From the NCBI GenBank assembly GCA_964459385.1, contig CAYWLG010000008.1, positions 117,021-181,020 on the forward strand: 64,000 nt of DNA, written 5' to 3'. The notes beneath the pieces were generated by a model. It searched no databases. It was given only the letters and a program-made list of their open reading frames with translations, and had not been told where the DNA came from. Below are positions 33,776 through 43,268 of the stretch, one piece after another; within the stretch, counting starts at the first letter, position 1; each line of letters starts with the position of its first letter. A program made the translations under genes and the position numbers. This stretch comes from UBA6107 sp964459385. GTDB taxonomy: Bacteria; Chloroflexota; Anaerolineae; Anaerolineales; Anaerolineaceae.

Positions 33776-35656
33776 TTAAAAGTTGTTTGAACGTTGAGAA
33801 ACTCGTTTTGAAAGATCAATAAAATCGCGGATCAGCCTGCCAGAGGGAGAACTGGCGCCGCTGATGGCAAAATACCCATTGGCCCAAAAATCGGCCGAAG
33901 GGTGCGAGTGGAGCAGATCAGGAAAGTGACCAAACAGTTTGTCATTGGTAGCCCTGCGCACTTCACCTGCGACATCGGCCACGGTGACCGAAAGGGGAAA
34001 AGCGGCCGCCCAGAGCAAATATTGGGGTCGAACGGAGATGCTGATGAATTCCCAATCATATTCTTTGTGGAGTTGGGCCAGATTTTGATTGAGCACTTCT
34101 GAAAGCGGGCGTGTAATAAACTGACCTTCATTACGCGGCAACAAGAGGATGTTGTAGCGGAACAAAAGATCGTTTGGTTTCACCTCTGCTTCATTCGGTT
34201 CAAGCGAGACAAATTCATTGAACCAGGGGGGCAGTTCTGCGGGTTTAGCTTCTTCTAGCTCGGTGGAGAGTGGTGGTTCGGCTACCGGTAATGGCGGTGG
34301 TACTGTCAGTGGCGGGGGAACCTGTTCGACTGCCGAATTCTCCTCCTCTTCTTCCCAGGGGAGCTTGAAATCGAAATTTGGGAAGCTCTCTGCCGGCTGA
34401 GGCTGTTCTTCAGCTTGTTGGCCGGGCAGGGGCGGCAAGGGGGCCGTCTTGGAGGTACTGGCGGAAGGCTCGGTGGGGGTTTCTTCAGCCGCTAAAACGG
34501 GCTCCGTTTCGGGAACCCTGGTGAACATTTCAGAAGCAGATTCGGCCTCAATGGCGACTTCATTCATTGAGAGCGGCACCTCATCAGAAATTGGAGCGAA
34601 TGTTTCTTCTTCCAGATTGGGCCCGCTGAGCGGGTGGGTGGAGGGTGACACTTCCTCCGGATCAGGGGAGGGCATATCGGCAATGAGCGCGTTAAATTTG
34701 TCGAGGTCTTCTTCACTCAATAAGGGCGATTCTTCCTCTTCTTCATATTCGGCGGTCGTGCTCGGGCTTTCTCCCGGAATCGGCTGGGTTTTTGCGCGCT
34801 GCGGGGGTCTTTCCTGCGGCAGGGACTCAGCCGGGTTGGAAAGGGTCTCTGTGCTGATGCCGAAACCATGTCTCAATTCCCCGGTACTGGTATAACGGCT
34901 CAAGAAACCTTTGCGCAGGGTGGTCACTTCAGTACGAACGTTTTCAAGAGAAGCATCGGGTGGATAAACCAGGCCAATGGCCACATTTTTAAACAACGGA
35001 ACGGCGTAAACCAGGTAGGTGACCGTTTCATAGTTCATGCGCAGATAACGAAATAGTTCACCCGATTGGATGTTCGTCCAGTAGCGGGTGAGAAAATTAA
35101 CGATATTGCCTGCACTGTCATCCGAGAGATTGCCGGTTCCGGCAATTACCTGTCCGCGCAGCAGGAGCAGGCCGGCCATCGCGGTTGTGGCCCCCAACAA
35201 TTGTTCAATTTGCTGGGCTCCGCTGGAGGGGTCTTCCATCCATAACTCGGGCAGAGACTTGTCAATTTTTTGGTCGGCAAGCTGTTCCTGGGGAATCTCT
35301 TTAAAAATATTTGTGATCTTGCTGATCACTTCGGGGCCAAAGAATGGTTTGTTCAAGAAACCATTGGCGATCAGACCGCTCATGGCCGGATGTTTGGGGT
35401 TGTTGTTGGGGGGGTATACCAGAATGCGCAGGTTGGGGATCAGGGCGGTTAATTCTCGAGTGAGGGGAACAAAGGGATGATCGCTGATCTCTGAATCGAG
35501 GATTGCCAGGTCAAATAACTGGTTTTCTGCGGCCGCGAGCGCGTCTTTGCCACTTGAAGCACAGATGACCAAAAAACGCCCCCCCTCTTGAAGATGGGCG
35601 CTGATCTGTTCCAAGAATTCACGGTCAGGGGAAACAGCCAGAATCCACTTTTGCAT
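33776..35656 (-). CDS. Receiver + roadblock-like + IS200/Y1-transposase-fold fusion protein
   Basis: A 626-residue protein. The start at MQKWILAV (about 35656) is preferred, because the frame to 35830 would cross the divergent wecC start. Residues 1-120 are a receiver domain with Asp54 (AILDSEISD) and Lys103 (LNKPF) kept. Residues about 145-255 resemble a roadblock/LC7 domain. Residues 260-490 are acidic and Pro-rich, likely disordered. Residues about 500-620 follow the layout of IS200 TnpA: YNILLLPRNEGQFITRPLSE, then YDWEFISISVRPQYLLW, then FWANGYFAISG and LIRDFIDL. The HUH histidines and the catalytic Tyr are replaced (RPQYLLW; Phe612), so it is not an active transposase. Probably a DNA- or protein-binding signalling module. 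Confidence 0.7.
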   Translation of the reverse strand: MQKWILAVSPDREFLEQISAHLQEGGRFLVICASSGKDALAAAENQLFDLAILDSEISDHPFVPLTRELTALIPNLRILVYPPNNNPKHPAMSGLIANGFLNKPFFGPEVISKITNIFKEIPQEQLADQKIDKSLPELWMEDPSSGAQQIEQLLGATTAMAGLLLLRGQVIAGTGNLSDDSAGNIVNFLTRYWTNIQSGELFRYLRMNYETVTYLVYAVPLFKNVAIGLVYPPDASLENVRTEVTTLRKGFLSRYTSTGELRHGFGISTETLSNPAESLPQERPPQRAKTQPIPGESPSTTAEYEEEEESPLLSEEDLDKFNALIADMPSPDPEEVSPSTHPLSGPNLEEETFAPISDEVPLSMNEVAIEAESASEMFTRVPETEPVLAAEETPTEPSASTSKTAPLPPLPGQQAEEQPQPAESFPNFDFKLPWEEEEENSAVEQVPPPLTVPPPLPVAEPPLSTELEEAKPAELPPWFNEFVSLEPNEAEVKPNDLLFRYNILLLPRNEGQFITRPLSEVLNQNLAQLHKEYDWEFISISVRPQYLLWAAAFPLSVTVADVAGEVRRATNDKLFGHFPDLLHSHPSADFWANGYFAISGASSPSGRLIRDFIDLSKRVSQRSNNF

Positions 35657-35773
35657 ATTAAAAAGTGTATCACGTGCACGAAATCGGTGCAAGCGCCCTT
35701 TCTTTATTGTAAATTGTAATTTATTTCGGCCAAAATCATGCAAAAGGCCGACTGCACAAGCCAGCCAACCTGT

Positions 35774-35781
35774 GGCATAAT
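35774..35781 (+). promoter_or_regulatory. Extended -10-like element for wecC
   Basis: The sequence TGGCATAAT (CATAAT at 35776-35781 with TGn in front) lies 34 bases before ATG 35816. An AAAGGA ribosome binding site is 6 bases before that ATG. Confidence 0.45.
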
Positions 35782-35815
35782 CAAGTTCTGTAAATTCTAC
35801 ACTAAAGGATTGAAT

Positions 35816-37093
35816 ATGAAATTCAATCATATTTGCATTATCGGGCTCGGCTATATTGGGCTACCCACCGCCAGCACCTTTGCCACTCATGGCATTCGGG
35901 TCACGGGCGTGGATAGCAACCCCAATGTGATCGACTCTTTAAAACAGGGTCACGTGCACATTTATGAACCGGGGCTCGGTGAAATGGTCAGCGCCGCCAT
36001 TCAGGGTGGGCTTTTTGATGTTTCAACCAAACCTGTGCAAGCGGATGCTTTCATCATTGCTGTGCCTACACCATTTTATGAAGACAAAAAAGCAGACCTG
36101 AGCTATGTGCGCTCTGCGGCCGAGTCGATTGTACCGGTTTTGCGCGAAGGGAACCTGGTGGTGCTCGAATCTACCTCCCCGCCGCTCACGACCGAAAAAG
36201 TGGTACGTCCGATCCTGGAAAAGAGCGGGCTCAAAGCCGGGAAAGATTTTTTGCTGGCTTATTCCCCCGAACGTGTCTTGCCCGGTCAGATCATGAAAGA
36301 ATTGATCGAGAATGCCCGCGTGATCGGTGGCGTAGACAGCGCTTCTGCACAGGCCGGCCGTGACTTATATGGCACCTTTGTTAAAGGGCAGATCATTCTT
36401 ATCGACGCCACCACCTCTGAGATGGTGAAGTTAATGGAAAACACCTATCGCGATGTGAATATCGCCATCGCCAACGAATTTTCACGCCTGGCCGACCGCT
36501 TTGGCGTGGATGTTTGGGAAGCCATTCAGATCGCCAACCTGCACCCGCGCGTGAAGATCCTTAACCCAGGCCCGGGCGTGGGCGGTCACTGCATCAGCGT
36601 GGATCCGTGGTTCTTCGTTGAGGCGGCACCCGATCTGACCCCGCTGATTCACACGGCCCGTGAGGTGAACGACAGCCAGCCCGGATTCGTGTTGAAGACC
36701 ATTGAGCGCGCCTTAGGCAGCGTAACTGACAAGCGTATTGCCGTGCTGGGGTTGGCATTCAAAGCCAATGTGGATGATCTGCGTGAAAGCCCGGCCATCG
36801 AGGTGGCTCATCTGTTGGCAAAGGCCGGCGCCACCGTAAGCGCATTTGAACCTTATAAGCCCGATTTTGCCGTTGAGCATGTGACCATGACCCACTCGCT
36901 TGAAGCCGCCGTGAAAGACGCCGATCTGATCGTTCTGCTGGTCGGACACGATCAGTTCAAGGGTTTGATCCCGACTGAAGTGAAAAAGGTCACCAACGCT
37001 CAAATAGTGCTGGATACGGTCAACGGCTGGGATGCAAAAGCCTGGCAAGAGGCCGGTTTCAGATTCATCAAGCTGGGCAAAGGCAAGGAATGA
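35816..37093 (+). CDS. wecC: UDP-N-acetyl-D-mannosamine dehydrogenase
   Basis: A 425-residue protein (ATG 35816 chosen; the longer frame crosses the promoter). It oxidises UDP-ManNAc to UDP-ManNAcA with NAD. The Rossmann start IIGLGYIGLPTASTFATHG (6-24) binds NAD, and AYSPERVLPG and LMENTYRDVNIAIANEFS are family marks. The catalytic Cys lies in GPGVGGHCISVDPWF (about 252-266). The C-terminal domain has VLGLAFKANVDDLRESPA. It overlaps wecB by four bases, the usual pairing of epimerase and dehydrogenase for ManNAcA-containing glycans. Confidence 0.93.
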   Translation: MKFNHICIIGLGYIGLPTASTFATHGIRVTGVDSNPNVIDSLKQGHVHIYEPGLGEMVSAAIQGGLFDVSTKPVQADAFIIAVPTPFYEDKKADLSYVRSAAESIVPVLREGNLVVLESTSPPLTTEKVVRPILEKSGLKAGKDFLLAYSPERVLPGQIMKELIENARVIGGVDSASAQAGRDLYGTFVKGQIILIDATTSEMVKLMENTYRDVNIAIANEFSRLADRFGVDVWEAIQIANLHPRVKILNPGPGVGGHCISVDPWFFVEAAPDLTPLIHTAREVNDSQPGFVLKTIERALGSVTDKRIAVLGLAFKANVDDLRESPAIEVAHLLAKAGATVSAFEPYKPDFAVEHVTMTHSLEAAVKDADLIVLLVGHDQFKGLIPTEVKKVTNAQIVLDTVNGWDAKAWQEAGFRFIKLGKGKE

Positions 37094-38217
37094 CCCCCAT
37101 TCGTGTTCTCTCGATCTTTGGCACGCGGCCAGAGGCTGTCAAGATGGCTCCGGTCGTCAAGGCTTTAGCCGCTGCCGCTGAAGTCGAAGCGCGCCTTTGT
37201 GTGACGGCTCAACACCGTGAAATGCTCGATCAGGTCTTGCAGATTTTTAATATTCACCCTGATGTTGACCTGAATCTCATGCAGCCGAACCAGACTTTGA
37301 GCGGGCTGACCGCCGATATTCTCAAAGCCATCGATCCGGTGCTCGAAAGCGAGAAACCGGATTGGGTGCTGGTGCAGGGGGACACGACCACGGTGATGAC
37401 CGCGGCGCTGGCTGCGTTTTACCGGGGCATCAAGGTGGGGCACGTAGAAGCCGGTCTGCGCACGGGCGATAAACGGCAGCCTTTCCCTGAAGAGATCAAC
37501 CGCCGCATCGCGGGCGTGCTGGCAGACCTGCATTTTGCGCCTACTCAATTAAGCAGGCAAAACTTGCTGCGGGAAGGGGTAAGTGACGAACGTATTGTCG
37601 TTACCGGCAACACCGCCATCGATGCCCTGCATGAAATTTCCAAACGGTCTGCCCCGGCAGAGGTAAAAAAGCAGATGAACGCTTTTGGTCTGGGCGATGG
37701 CCATCGCCGCCTGGTGTTGGTCACCGCACACCGGCGCGAGAATTTCGGTGCGCCTATCGAAAATGTGTGCACGGCTTTAAAACAGCTCTCGGCGCATTAT
37801 CATGGTGCCGTTCAGATCGTGTACCCGGTGCACCTGAACCCGAATATTCAGGAGCCAGTGCATCGTTTGCTGGATGGTGACCCCAATATTCACCTGTTGA
37901 ATCCACTCGATTATTTGCCTATGGTGCACTGGATGAAAGCGGCTGTCATCGTGCTGACCGACTCGGGCGGCATACAGGAAGAAGCCACCGGCCTGGGAAA
38001 ACCCACCCTGGTGCTGCGTGAGAAGACGGAACGGCCAGAGGGGGTGCAGGCGGGGGTGCTCAAGTTGGTAGGCACGGATGTAAACCGCATTGTCAGCGAA
38101 GCCACCAATCTGCTGGACGACGACAAAGCCTACGCAGCGATGGCCCATGCTTCCAATCCCTTCGGCGATGGTCAGGCGGCTGCCAGAATCGTCCAGGCAC
38201 TGCTGAACTATAAATAA
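37090..38217 (+). CDS. wecB: UDP-N-acetylglucosamine 2-epimerase (non-hydrolysing)
   Basis: A 375-residue GT-B-like enzyme that converts UDP-GlcNAc to UDP-ManNAc. The start VLSIFGTRPEAVKMAPVVKAL is diagnostic, followed by TAQHREMLDQVL, VQGDTTTVMTAALAAFYRG, HVEAGLRTGDKRQPFPEEINRR and the C-terminal LTDSGGIQEEATGLGKPTLVLR. It directly precedes a glycosyltransferase gene, so the resulting ManNAc(A) is likely used in a surface polymer made by this gene group. Confidence 0.96.
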   Translation: MTPIRVLSIFGTRPEAVKMAPVVKALAAAAEVEARLCVTAQHREMLDQVLQIFNIHPDVDLNLMQPNQTLSGLTADILKAIDPVLESEKPDWVLVQGDTTTVMTAALAAFYRGIKVGHVEAGLRTGDKRQPFPEEINRRIAGVLADLHFAPTQLSRQNLLREGVSDERIVVTGNTAIDALHEISKRSAPAEVKKQMNAFGLGDGHRRLVLVTAHRRENFGAPIENVCTALKQLSAHYHGAVQIVYPVHLNPNIQEPVHRLLDGDPNIHLLNPLDYLPMVHWMKAAVIVLTDSGGIQEEATGLGKPTLVLREKTERPEGVQAGVLKLVGTDVNRIVSEATNLLDDDKAYAAMAHASNPFGDGQAAARIVQALLNYK

Positions 38218-38258
38218 GCTCTGACCAGACTATAAAATTGATTCTTTTGTGACCCTTT

Positions 38259-39272
38259 ATGACAACGATTTGTTTAATGCCCCGAAAACTTGGTTTGGGC
38301 GGCCCGGCATCCTTTCAGGCCCGTCTGGCAGAAGAACTGCGTGCCAACCAGGTAGAAGTCACTTTCGACCCGGACGATCCGGCGGTTTCCGCCATCCTGG
38401 TGGTGGGTGGAACACGGCACCTGGGCGTGTTACTGCGCGCCCGGCGGCGCGGCGTGCGCATCGTGCAGCGCTTGAACGGCATGAACTGGGTGCAAAGGCA
38501 ACGTTATACCGGCGCCAAACACTTTTTGCGCGCCGAAGTGAACAACATGATCTTGGCCACCATCCGCGGCCAGTTGGCAGACCGCATCGTGTATCAGAGT
38601 CAATTTTCACACGACTGGTGGCACCGGGTCTACGGCCCCGTGCGTGCTCCGGGCAGGGTGGTGTATAACGGCGTCAACCTGAACGAGTTTTCCCCCTTCT
38701 CAGAAATCACCCCTCCCAGTGACCGCTACCGCATGCTGTTGGTGGAAGGCAACATGGGCAATGGATATGAATTTGGCGTCAACGTGGCAGTCGAAGCGGG
38801 TTTGATGTTGAAGAACCGGTTGCAGCGTCCGCTGGAATTGATGGTGGTGGGCAGAGTGCCTGAGGCGCTCAAGAGCGAAGTGGCCCGCAAAGACCTCAAT
38901 GTCGTTTGGAAGGGCGTCGTCAACCGCAATGAGGTGGCCGATGTTGACCGTGCCGCGCATGTGTATTTTTCGGCGGATATCAACGCGGCTTGTCCCAATG
39001 CGGCCATCGAAGCTTTGGCCTGCGGCTTGCCGGTGATCGGGTACGATACCGGCTCCATCCCCGAATTGGTGACTGATGGAGCGGGCGAAGTGGCTAAATA
39101 TGGCGGCAACCCCTGGAAGCTCGAAAAGCCCGATCTGCCTCCTTTGGTGGATGCGGCCTATCAGGTGCTTACAACAAACGAGCCTTATCGGGCTGCTGCG
39201 CGCAAACGAGCCGAAATGGCATTTGATATTCGCGCGATTGCCCGCCAATATCTGCAAGCACTGGTGGAGTGA
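38259..39272 (+). CDS. Glycosyltransferase, GT4-like
   Basis: A 337-residue GT-B protein. The N-terminal half (ICLMPRKLGLGGPASFQARL) has the glycine-rich loop of the acceptor domain. The C-terminal donor domain has YFSADINAACPNAAIEALACGLPVIGYDTGSIPELV (about 240-275) with the family Glu pair pattern modified to NAAIEALACG. It follows wecC-wecB and probably uses a related nucleotide sugar. Its stop overlaps the region before the phosphodiesterase start by a base or two, so translation is coupled. Confidence 0.88.
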   Translation: MTTICLMPRKLGLGGPASFQARLAEELRANQVEVTFDPDDPAVSAILVVGGTRHLGVLLRARRRGVRIVQRLNGMNWVQRQRYTGAKHFLRAEVNNMILATIRGQLADRIVYQSQFSHDWWHRVYGPVRAPGRVVYNGVNLNEFSPFSEITPPSDRYRMLLVEGNMGNGYEFGVNVAVEAGLMLKNRLQRPLELMVVGRVPEALKSEVARKDLNVVWKGVVNRNEVADVDRAAHVYFSADINAACPNAAIEALACGLPVIGYDTGSIPELVTDGAGEVAKYGGNPWKLEKPDLPPLVDAAYQVLTTNEPYRAAARKRAEMAFDIRAIARQYLQALVE

Positions 39273-39274
39273 GC

Positions 39275-40561
39275 ATGACCGACCTAAGCCAGACGCTCAA
39301 GCAGCAAATGAGGCTGGCCCGCCTGCCGGGGTTGGATCTGCCTGCTGAACTGCAGGTGCCGGTTTATGACGGATTCTCGATCATGAACCTGCCCGCCTCC
39401 ATCTGCGCCTGGTTAGGTCTGAATGACTGGCAAACGATTCCCCTTGATAAACAAATTACCTTATTCAATTCTCGCACCTATCGTCAGGTGATCCAGATCG
39501 TTGTAGACGGTCTGGGCCTGGACCTGTTCCAGCGCTTTGATCAGGAAGAAAGCCGCGAAAATGAGCAGTGGCAAACTTTTTTGCAAAGCGGCAACCTGGC
39601 TGCTTTAACTTCCATTACGCCTTCGACGACCTCGGCCGCACTGACCAGCCTGTGGACGGGCAAGGCCCCGGCCCAGCACGGCATCACCGGCTATGAGATG
39701 TGGCTGCGCGAATATAACCTGGCCGCAAATATGATCACCCACACCCCGGCGTTCTTTCAGTTTGCGCCGGGTAGCCTAACGCTGGCAGGGTTCGACCCCA
39801 AGGCCTTTTTGCCGGTGGAGACGCTTGGCCCCTACCTGCTGGAACGTAAGGTGAAACCGTTTGTATTGCAGCATAAATCCATCCTCGGGTCGGGGCTTTC
39901 GACCATGCTTTTTAGCGGCGCAGAGATGGTTCCCTTTCGCGGGCTGCAAGATATGTTCATGACGCTTGAAGAACTGGCCACAGATCGGGGAGCGGAAAAA
40001 CGCTATATCTATGTTTACTGGGGCGAACTGGATGAACTGCAGCATGTTTACGGGTCTGACAACCCGCGCGTGAAACAGGAATATCGCAGCATTCAACACT
40101 CCCTAATGCACTTTATTGAGCGCCTCCGCAGACAAAGCTCTGGCGATACACTGATCCTGCTCACGGCCGATCACGGGCAGGTCATCACTGAGGCCTCTGA
40201 CCGGAACATCGTGCAGAATTACCCCGAGCTGGTGAAACGGCTGCACATGCTGCCTACCGGAGAGAGCCGCCTGCCCTATTTGCACCTGCGCCCCGGCACG
40301 GAAGCAGAAGTGCGCCAGTTGATCGAAAACTATTGGCCGGGCCAGTTTAAAGTGGTTAACACAGAGAGTGCTTTGCGAAGCGGATTGTTTGGGCCAACTC
40401 CCTTTCACGAGGAGATCGTTTCTCGGTTGGGAGACCTGGTTCTTATTGCGTTGGATAATTCCTATTTATATTGGCCGTTAAACGAAAACCGCCTCAAAGG
40501 GCGGCACGGGGGAATGCATCCAAAAGAAATGTTCGTTCCGTTGGCGATGTTTGAATGCTAG
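39275..40561 (+). CDS. Alkaline-phosphatase-superfamily phosphodiesterase (type I PDE/NPP-like)
   Basis: A 428-residue protein (ATG 39275; a GTG at 39269 is possible) without signal peptide. The metal-binding pattern of the NPP family is visible: VVDGLGLDLF, the nucleophile threonine in ITPSTTSAALTSLWTG (about 110-125), ELDELQHVYG, TADHGQVI and GRHGGMHPKEM. It hydrolyses a phosphodiester or phosphate ester. The operon suggests a glycan-linked or nucleotide-sugar substrate, but this is not shown by sequence. Confidence 0.85.
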   Translation: MTDLSQTLKQQMRLARLPGLDLPAELQVPVYDGFSIMNLPASICAWLGLNDWQTIPLDKQITLFNSRTYRQVIQIVVDGLGLDLFQRFDQEESRENEQWQTFLQSGNLAALTSITPSTTSAALTSLWTGKAPAQHGITGYEMWLREYNLAANMITHTPAFFQFAPGSLTLAGFDPKAFLPVETLGPYLLERKVKPFVLQHKSILGSGLSTMLFSGAEMVPFRGLQDMFMTLEELATDRGAEKRYIYVYWGELDELQHVYGSDNPRVKQEYRSIQHSLMHFIERLRRQSSGDTLILLTADHGQVITEASDRNIVQNYPELVKRLHMLPTGESRLPYLHLRPGTEAEVRQLIENYWPGQFKVVNTESALRSGLFGPTPFHEEIVSRLGDLVLIALDNSYLYWPLNENRLKGRHGGMHPKEMFVPLAMFEC

Positions 40562-40860
40562 TTCTTTGCTGCACGGAGTGAGATCAATACACCAACAACA
40601 ACAATCAACGCAACCAGGATCGCACCAAAGATCACCCCGGTGGTGGGCGTTTTTTCAATGATCTCCGGGACAGCAGTGGGCATGACCGTACCTGTGCTCA
40701 ACGCCGATAAGGTGGGTGTGGGGTAAAGAGGGGCGTTCTTGTCGGGTACAGGCCCGCTCGCCCAGATGGTGAAAGCGATCATGGCCAGCACGATCAGGAT
40801 CAGCCAGATACGGGAGCGCAATTCAGAATGTTGGTTCGCGTTTTTTTGGTTTTGCGGCAT
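40558..40860 (-). CDS. Small membrane protein, two helices
   Basis: A 100-residue protein with transmembrane helices at about 17-36 (IWLILIVLAMIAFTIWASG) and 76-96 (FGAILVALIVVVGVLISL), joined by a Pro/Thr-rich loop. No family is recognised. Its 3' end overlaps the end of the convergent phosphodiesterase gene by four bases. It starts 14 bases after the solute-binding lipoprotein gene, so it is likely in that operon. Confidence 0.65.
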   Translation of the reverse strand: MPQNQKNANQHSELRSRIWLILIVLAMIAFTIWASGPVPDKNAPLYPTPTLSALSTGTVMPTAVPEIIEKTPTTGVIFGAILVALIVVVGVLISLRAAKN

Positions 40861-40874
40861 GTTTTACTCCACCG

Positions 40875-42227
40875 TTATTGTACGAAATTCTTTACAGCAT
40901 CATCAACGGCTTGCTGAAAATAGATCTGTTTTTTGATCACTTGAACCACAGACGATTCGAGAATGGGATTGGTGATGTGGGTGATCGACGCGGCGGGCAG
41001 TTCTTGCGCGTTCAACACCAAATCGTTGATCACGGGCATGAGCGGGTCGTTTTGCCAACTGGTGAGCCCACTCTGACGCACCGGCAGGTAACCAGATGCA
41101 TGTGCCAGGTCATTGATAAAGTCAGTTTCGGAAAGATAGTTCAGTAATTCGATGCTGTAAGGCTGATTCATGGATTGGCTGGGAATGCCCCAGACCCAGC
41201 CTTTGGCCAGGGTGACCTGGGTGGCGCTCACTTTTGGCACCAGGCTGATGGTGACGTTATCTGGAAGGGCCGATAAGTATTGTGAGACCCAACTAATGGT
41301 GTATCCGGCTTGTTGATTGACAAAAGATTGCCACGATTGATCGAAACTGTTGAATTGGGTCAGCCAGTAGGGGAAAGCGCCACTTTGAGCACCGTCGTTG
41401 AAGATCGAGAAAGTTTTCAGAAGCGGGGATCTCTGCAAAGTGGGGGCGCCTACCTCATTGGTCAGTTTGCCGTCTGATGCTAGGTAGATCGAAGTGGCGA
41501 TCAGGGCGTCTTCGTCAGAAGCGGGGAAGGAGACCACATTGTTTTGCAGTGCCAGTTCTTGCCAAGTAGTGGGCGGAAAAGGCGATTGTAAGGGCCGGTA
41601 AGCCATCACAAGCGCATCGCCGGCAACCGGGACGCCATAGTGAATATTTTCAATTGTCGAAAGCTGGTTGGCATAGGGGAACCAGTCGCTGTCGCCGAAA
41701 TTTTTATAGACGCTGTCGAGCGGCAAGAGCAATTCTTTTAACGCAGCACTTTCAAGGTCGTCTGTTGAAAGCAGCACAAGAGCGGGTAAGGCCTTGGGGG
41801 CGGCACTCGAAGCGGTGGTGATCGAATCGAGCAGGCCACCGCGGCCGTCAACGGCTTTGACGCGCACTTCTACCGTTACATCTGGATGAATGGATTGGAA
41901 TGCTTCAATGCGCCTGCCAAATACTTCAGCGGCGGGCGTTTCTGCAGAAGGGTCAAACTGAGGCGGCACCCAGATCACTAAATGGGTCTGTGGGGTTTCC
42001 GTGCCGATGAGCGAGATGGTTATCTGGGGCTCTGGGGTTGCAGCGGTGGCCAGCACCTGGGTGGGTTGGCTGACACCGGTGGCAGTGGGCAAGAGCAGGT
42101 CTTGCAACTGGCAGCCGGCCAGCAGGCTGATCAGTGTAATACCGGCCAGGACGAGCGGCAGCAAAGATAAACGAACCCCCCGCATGATCTTCTTCTGTTT
42201 GAGGTTCGCGTCCTTATTTAAACTCAT
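40875..42227 (-). CDS. ABC-type solute-binding lipoprotein
   Basis: A 450-residue secreted lipoprotein. A charged N-terminus and hydrophobic stretch end in the lipobox LISLLAGC (Cys near residue 39), followed by a Thr/Pro/Gln linker. The mature part has the layout of family 1 sugar-binding proteins: HLVIWVPPQFDP, EVFGRRIEAFQSIHPDVTVEVRV, then YTISWVSQYLSALPDNVTISLVP and KGWVWGIPSQSMNQPYSIELLNYLSE. No permease or ATPase gene is next to it. It overlaps the M42 peptidase gene by four bases, which hints at peptide or sugar scavenging together with these peptidases. Confidence 0.85.
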   Translation of the reverse strand: MSLNKDANLKQKKIMRGVRLSLLPLVLAGITLISLLAGCQLQDLLLPTATGVSQPTQVLATAATPEPQITISLIGTETPQTHLVIWVPPQFDPSAETPAAEVFGRRIEAFQSIHPDVTVEVRVKAVDGRGGLLDSITTASSAAPKALPALVLLSTDDLESAALKELLLPLDSVYKNFGDSDWFPYANQLSTIENIHYGVPVAGDALVMAYRPLQSPFPPTTWQELALQNNVVSFPASDEDALIATSIYLASDGKLTNEVGAPTLQRSPLLKTFSIFNDGAQSGAFPYWLTQFNSFDQSWQSFVNQQAGYTISWVSQYLSALPDNVTISLVPKVSATQVTLAKGWVWGIPSQSMNQPYSIELLNYLSETDFINDLAHASGYLPVRQSGLTSWQNDPLMPVINDLVLNAQELPAASITHITNPILESSVVQVIKKQIYFQQAVDDAVKNFVQ

Positions 42228-43222
42228 TTGATCTCAATTGGTTGGCTCAATAATACGAGCAATAATTGTTTCACCTGTTCTACGTCATTCAAATCCACCA
42301 TTTCAGCGGGTGAATGGATATAGCGCGCCGGGATGGAAATACAGCCAGTCGCTACTCCGCCACGGGTCACCTGAATGGCACGGGCATCTGTCGTGGCCAG
42401 CACATCCAAAATTTCAAGCTGGTAGGGAATGTTAGCCTTCTCGGCACCACGTCTCATCCAGCGCACCACGGCCGGGTCGGCGATCATGCCGCCATCACGG
42501 ATCTTGATAGCAGGGCCTTTGCCGAGGGCAACTTCCATCTTGGCCTTGGGGGTATCGCCCACGCTGGTCACATCAATGGCGATGCCCAGATCGGGGTCAA
42601 CCGTATACGCAGCAGAAATGACGCCCCGAATGCCCACTTCTTCTTGTGTGCTGAAAACGAATACCAATTCATTGTTGCCGGGTTGAACCTGACGCAGCAC
42701 TTCGATCAGCACGCTGCATGAAATGCGGTCATCAAGTGCTTTTGAAACAAAACGACTGCCAAGCTCAAGAGAGGGGCGTTCAAACACTGCCGGGTCACCC
42801 ACATGGATCGGACAATCTTCGCGGCTGGAAGCACCGACATCAATGAACAACTGGTCGATCGTGTGGGCTTTGCTGGGCTCTTCGAGCACTTCTCCGCCCA
42901 CGATACCCTGCACGCCGTTTAGGAATTTCACGTGCGCTCCCAAACAGTAGCGCGGATAAACGGCACCGATGCTGGTGAAACGCACAAAGCCGTGTTTGTC
43001 GATATGGTTGGCGATCAGGCCCACTTCATCGATATGCGCTGAGAGCAGAATACGCAAGCCGCCTTCTTTTTTCTGCCCTTTGGTGACGATCAGGTTGCCT
43101 AAAGGGTCCACCTTATATGAATCGGCGGCCGGGCCGATCTCTTGAATGATCAAGTCGCGGATGGCCCCTTCATACCCTGAAGGGGAACCTGCTGCAACCA
43201 GTTTTTTGATGAGTTCTTTCAT
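42224..43222 (-). CDS. M42-family aminopeptidase (copy 3)
   Basis: A 332-residue cytoplasmic metallopeptidase of the M42/TET family, which forms tetrahedral dodecamers that cleave peptides from the N-terminus. Metal and catalytic residues are all present: LSAHIDEVG (His), SKALDDRIS (Asp), FSTQEEVGIRG (Glu pair), AIDVTSVGD (Asp) and PARYIHSPAE (His). It is the last of three related peptidase genes on this strand, with a 46-base gap after the second. Confidence 0.93.
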   Translation of the reverse strand: MKELIKKLVAAGSPSGYEGAIRDLIIQEIGPAADSYKVDPLGNLIVTKGQKKEGGLRILLSAHIDEVGLIANHIDKHGFVRFTSIGAVYPRYCLGAHVKFLNGVQGIVGGEVLEEPSKAHTIDQLFIDVGASSREDCPIHVGDPAVFERPSLELGSRFVSKALDDRISCSVLIEVLRQVQPGNNELVFVFSTQEEVGIRGVISAAYTVDPDLGIAIDVTSVGDTPKAKMEVALGKGPAIKIRDGGMIADPAVVRWMRRGAEKANIPYQLEILDVLATTDARAIQVTRGGVATGCISIPARYIHSPAEMVDLNDVEQVKQLLLVLLSQPIEIK

Positions 43223-43268
43223 GCCTGCTCCAAAAGTTGATTAAGTATACCCCAGCCCTCAAGGGACG

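Noticed and set aside
35657..35830. 58-residue N-terminal extension of the receiver/roadblock protein
   Set aside because: It would overlap the wecC start and promoter on the other strand, and the receiver fold begins at MQKWILAV.
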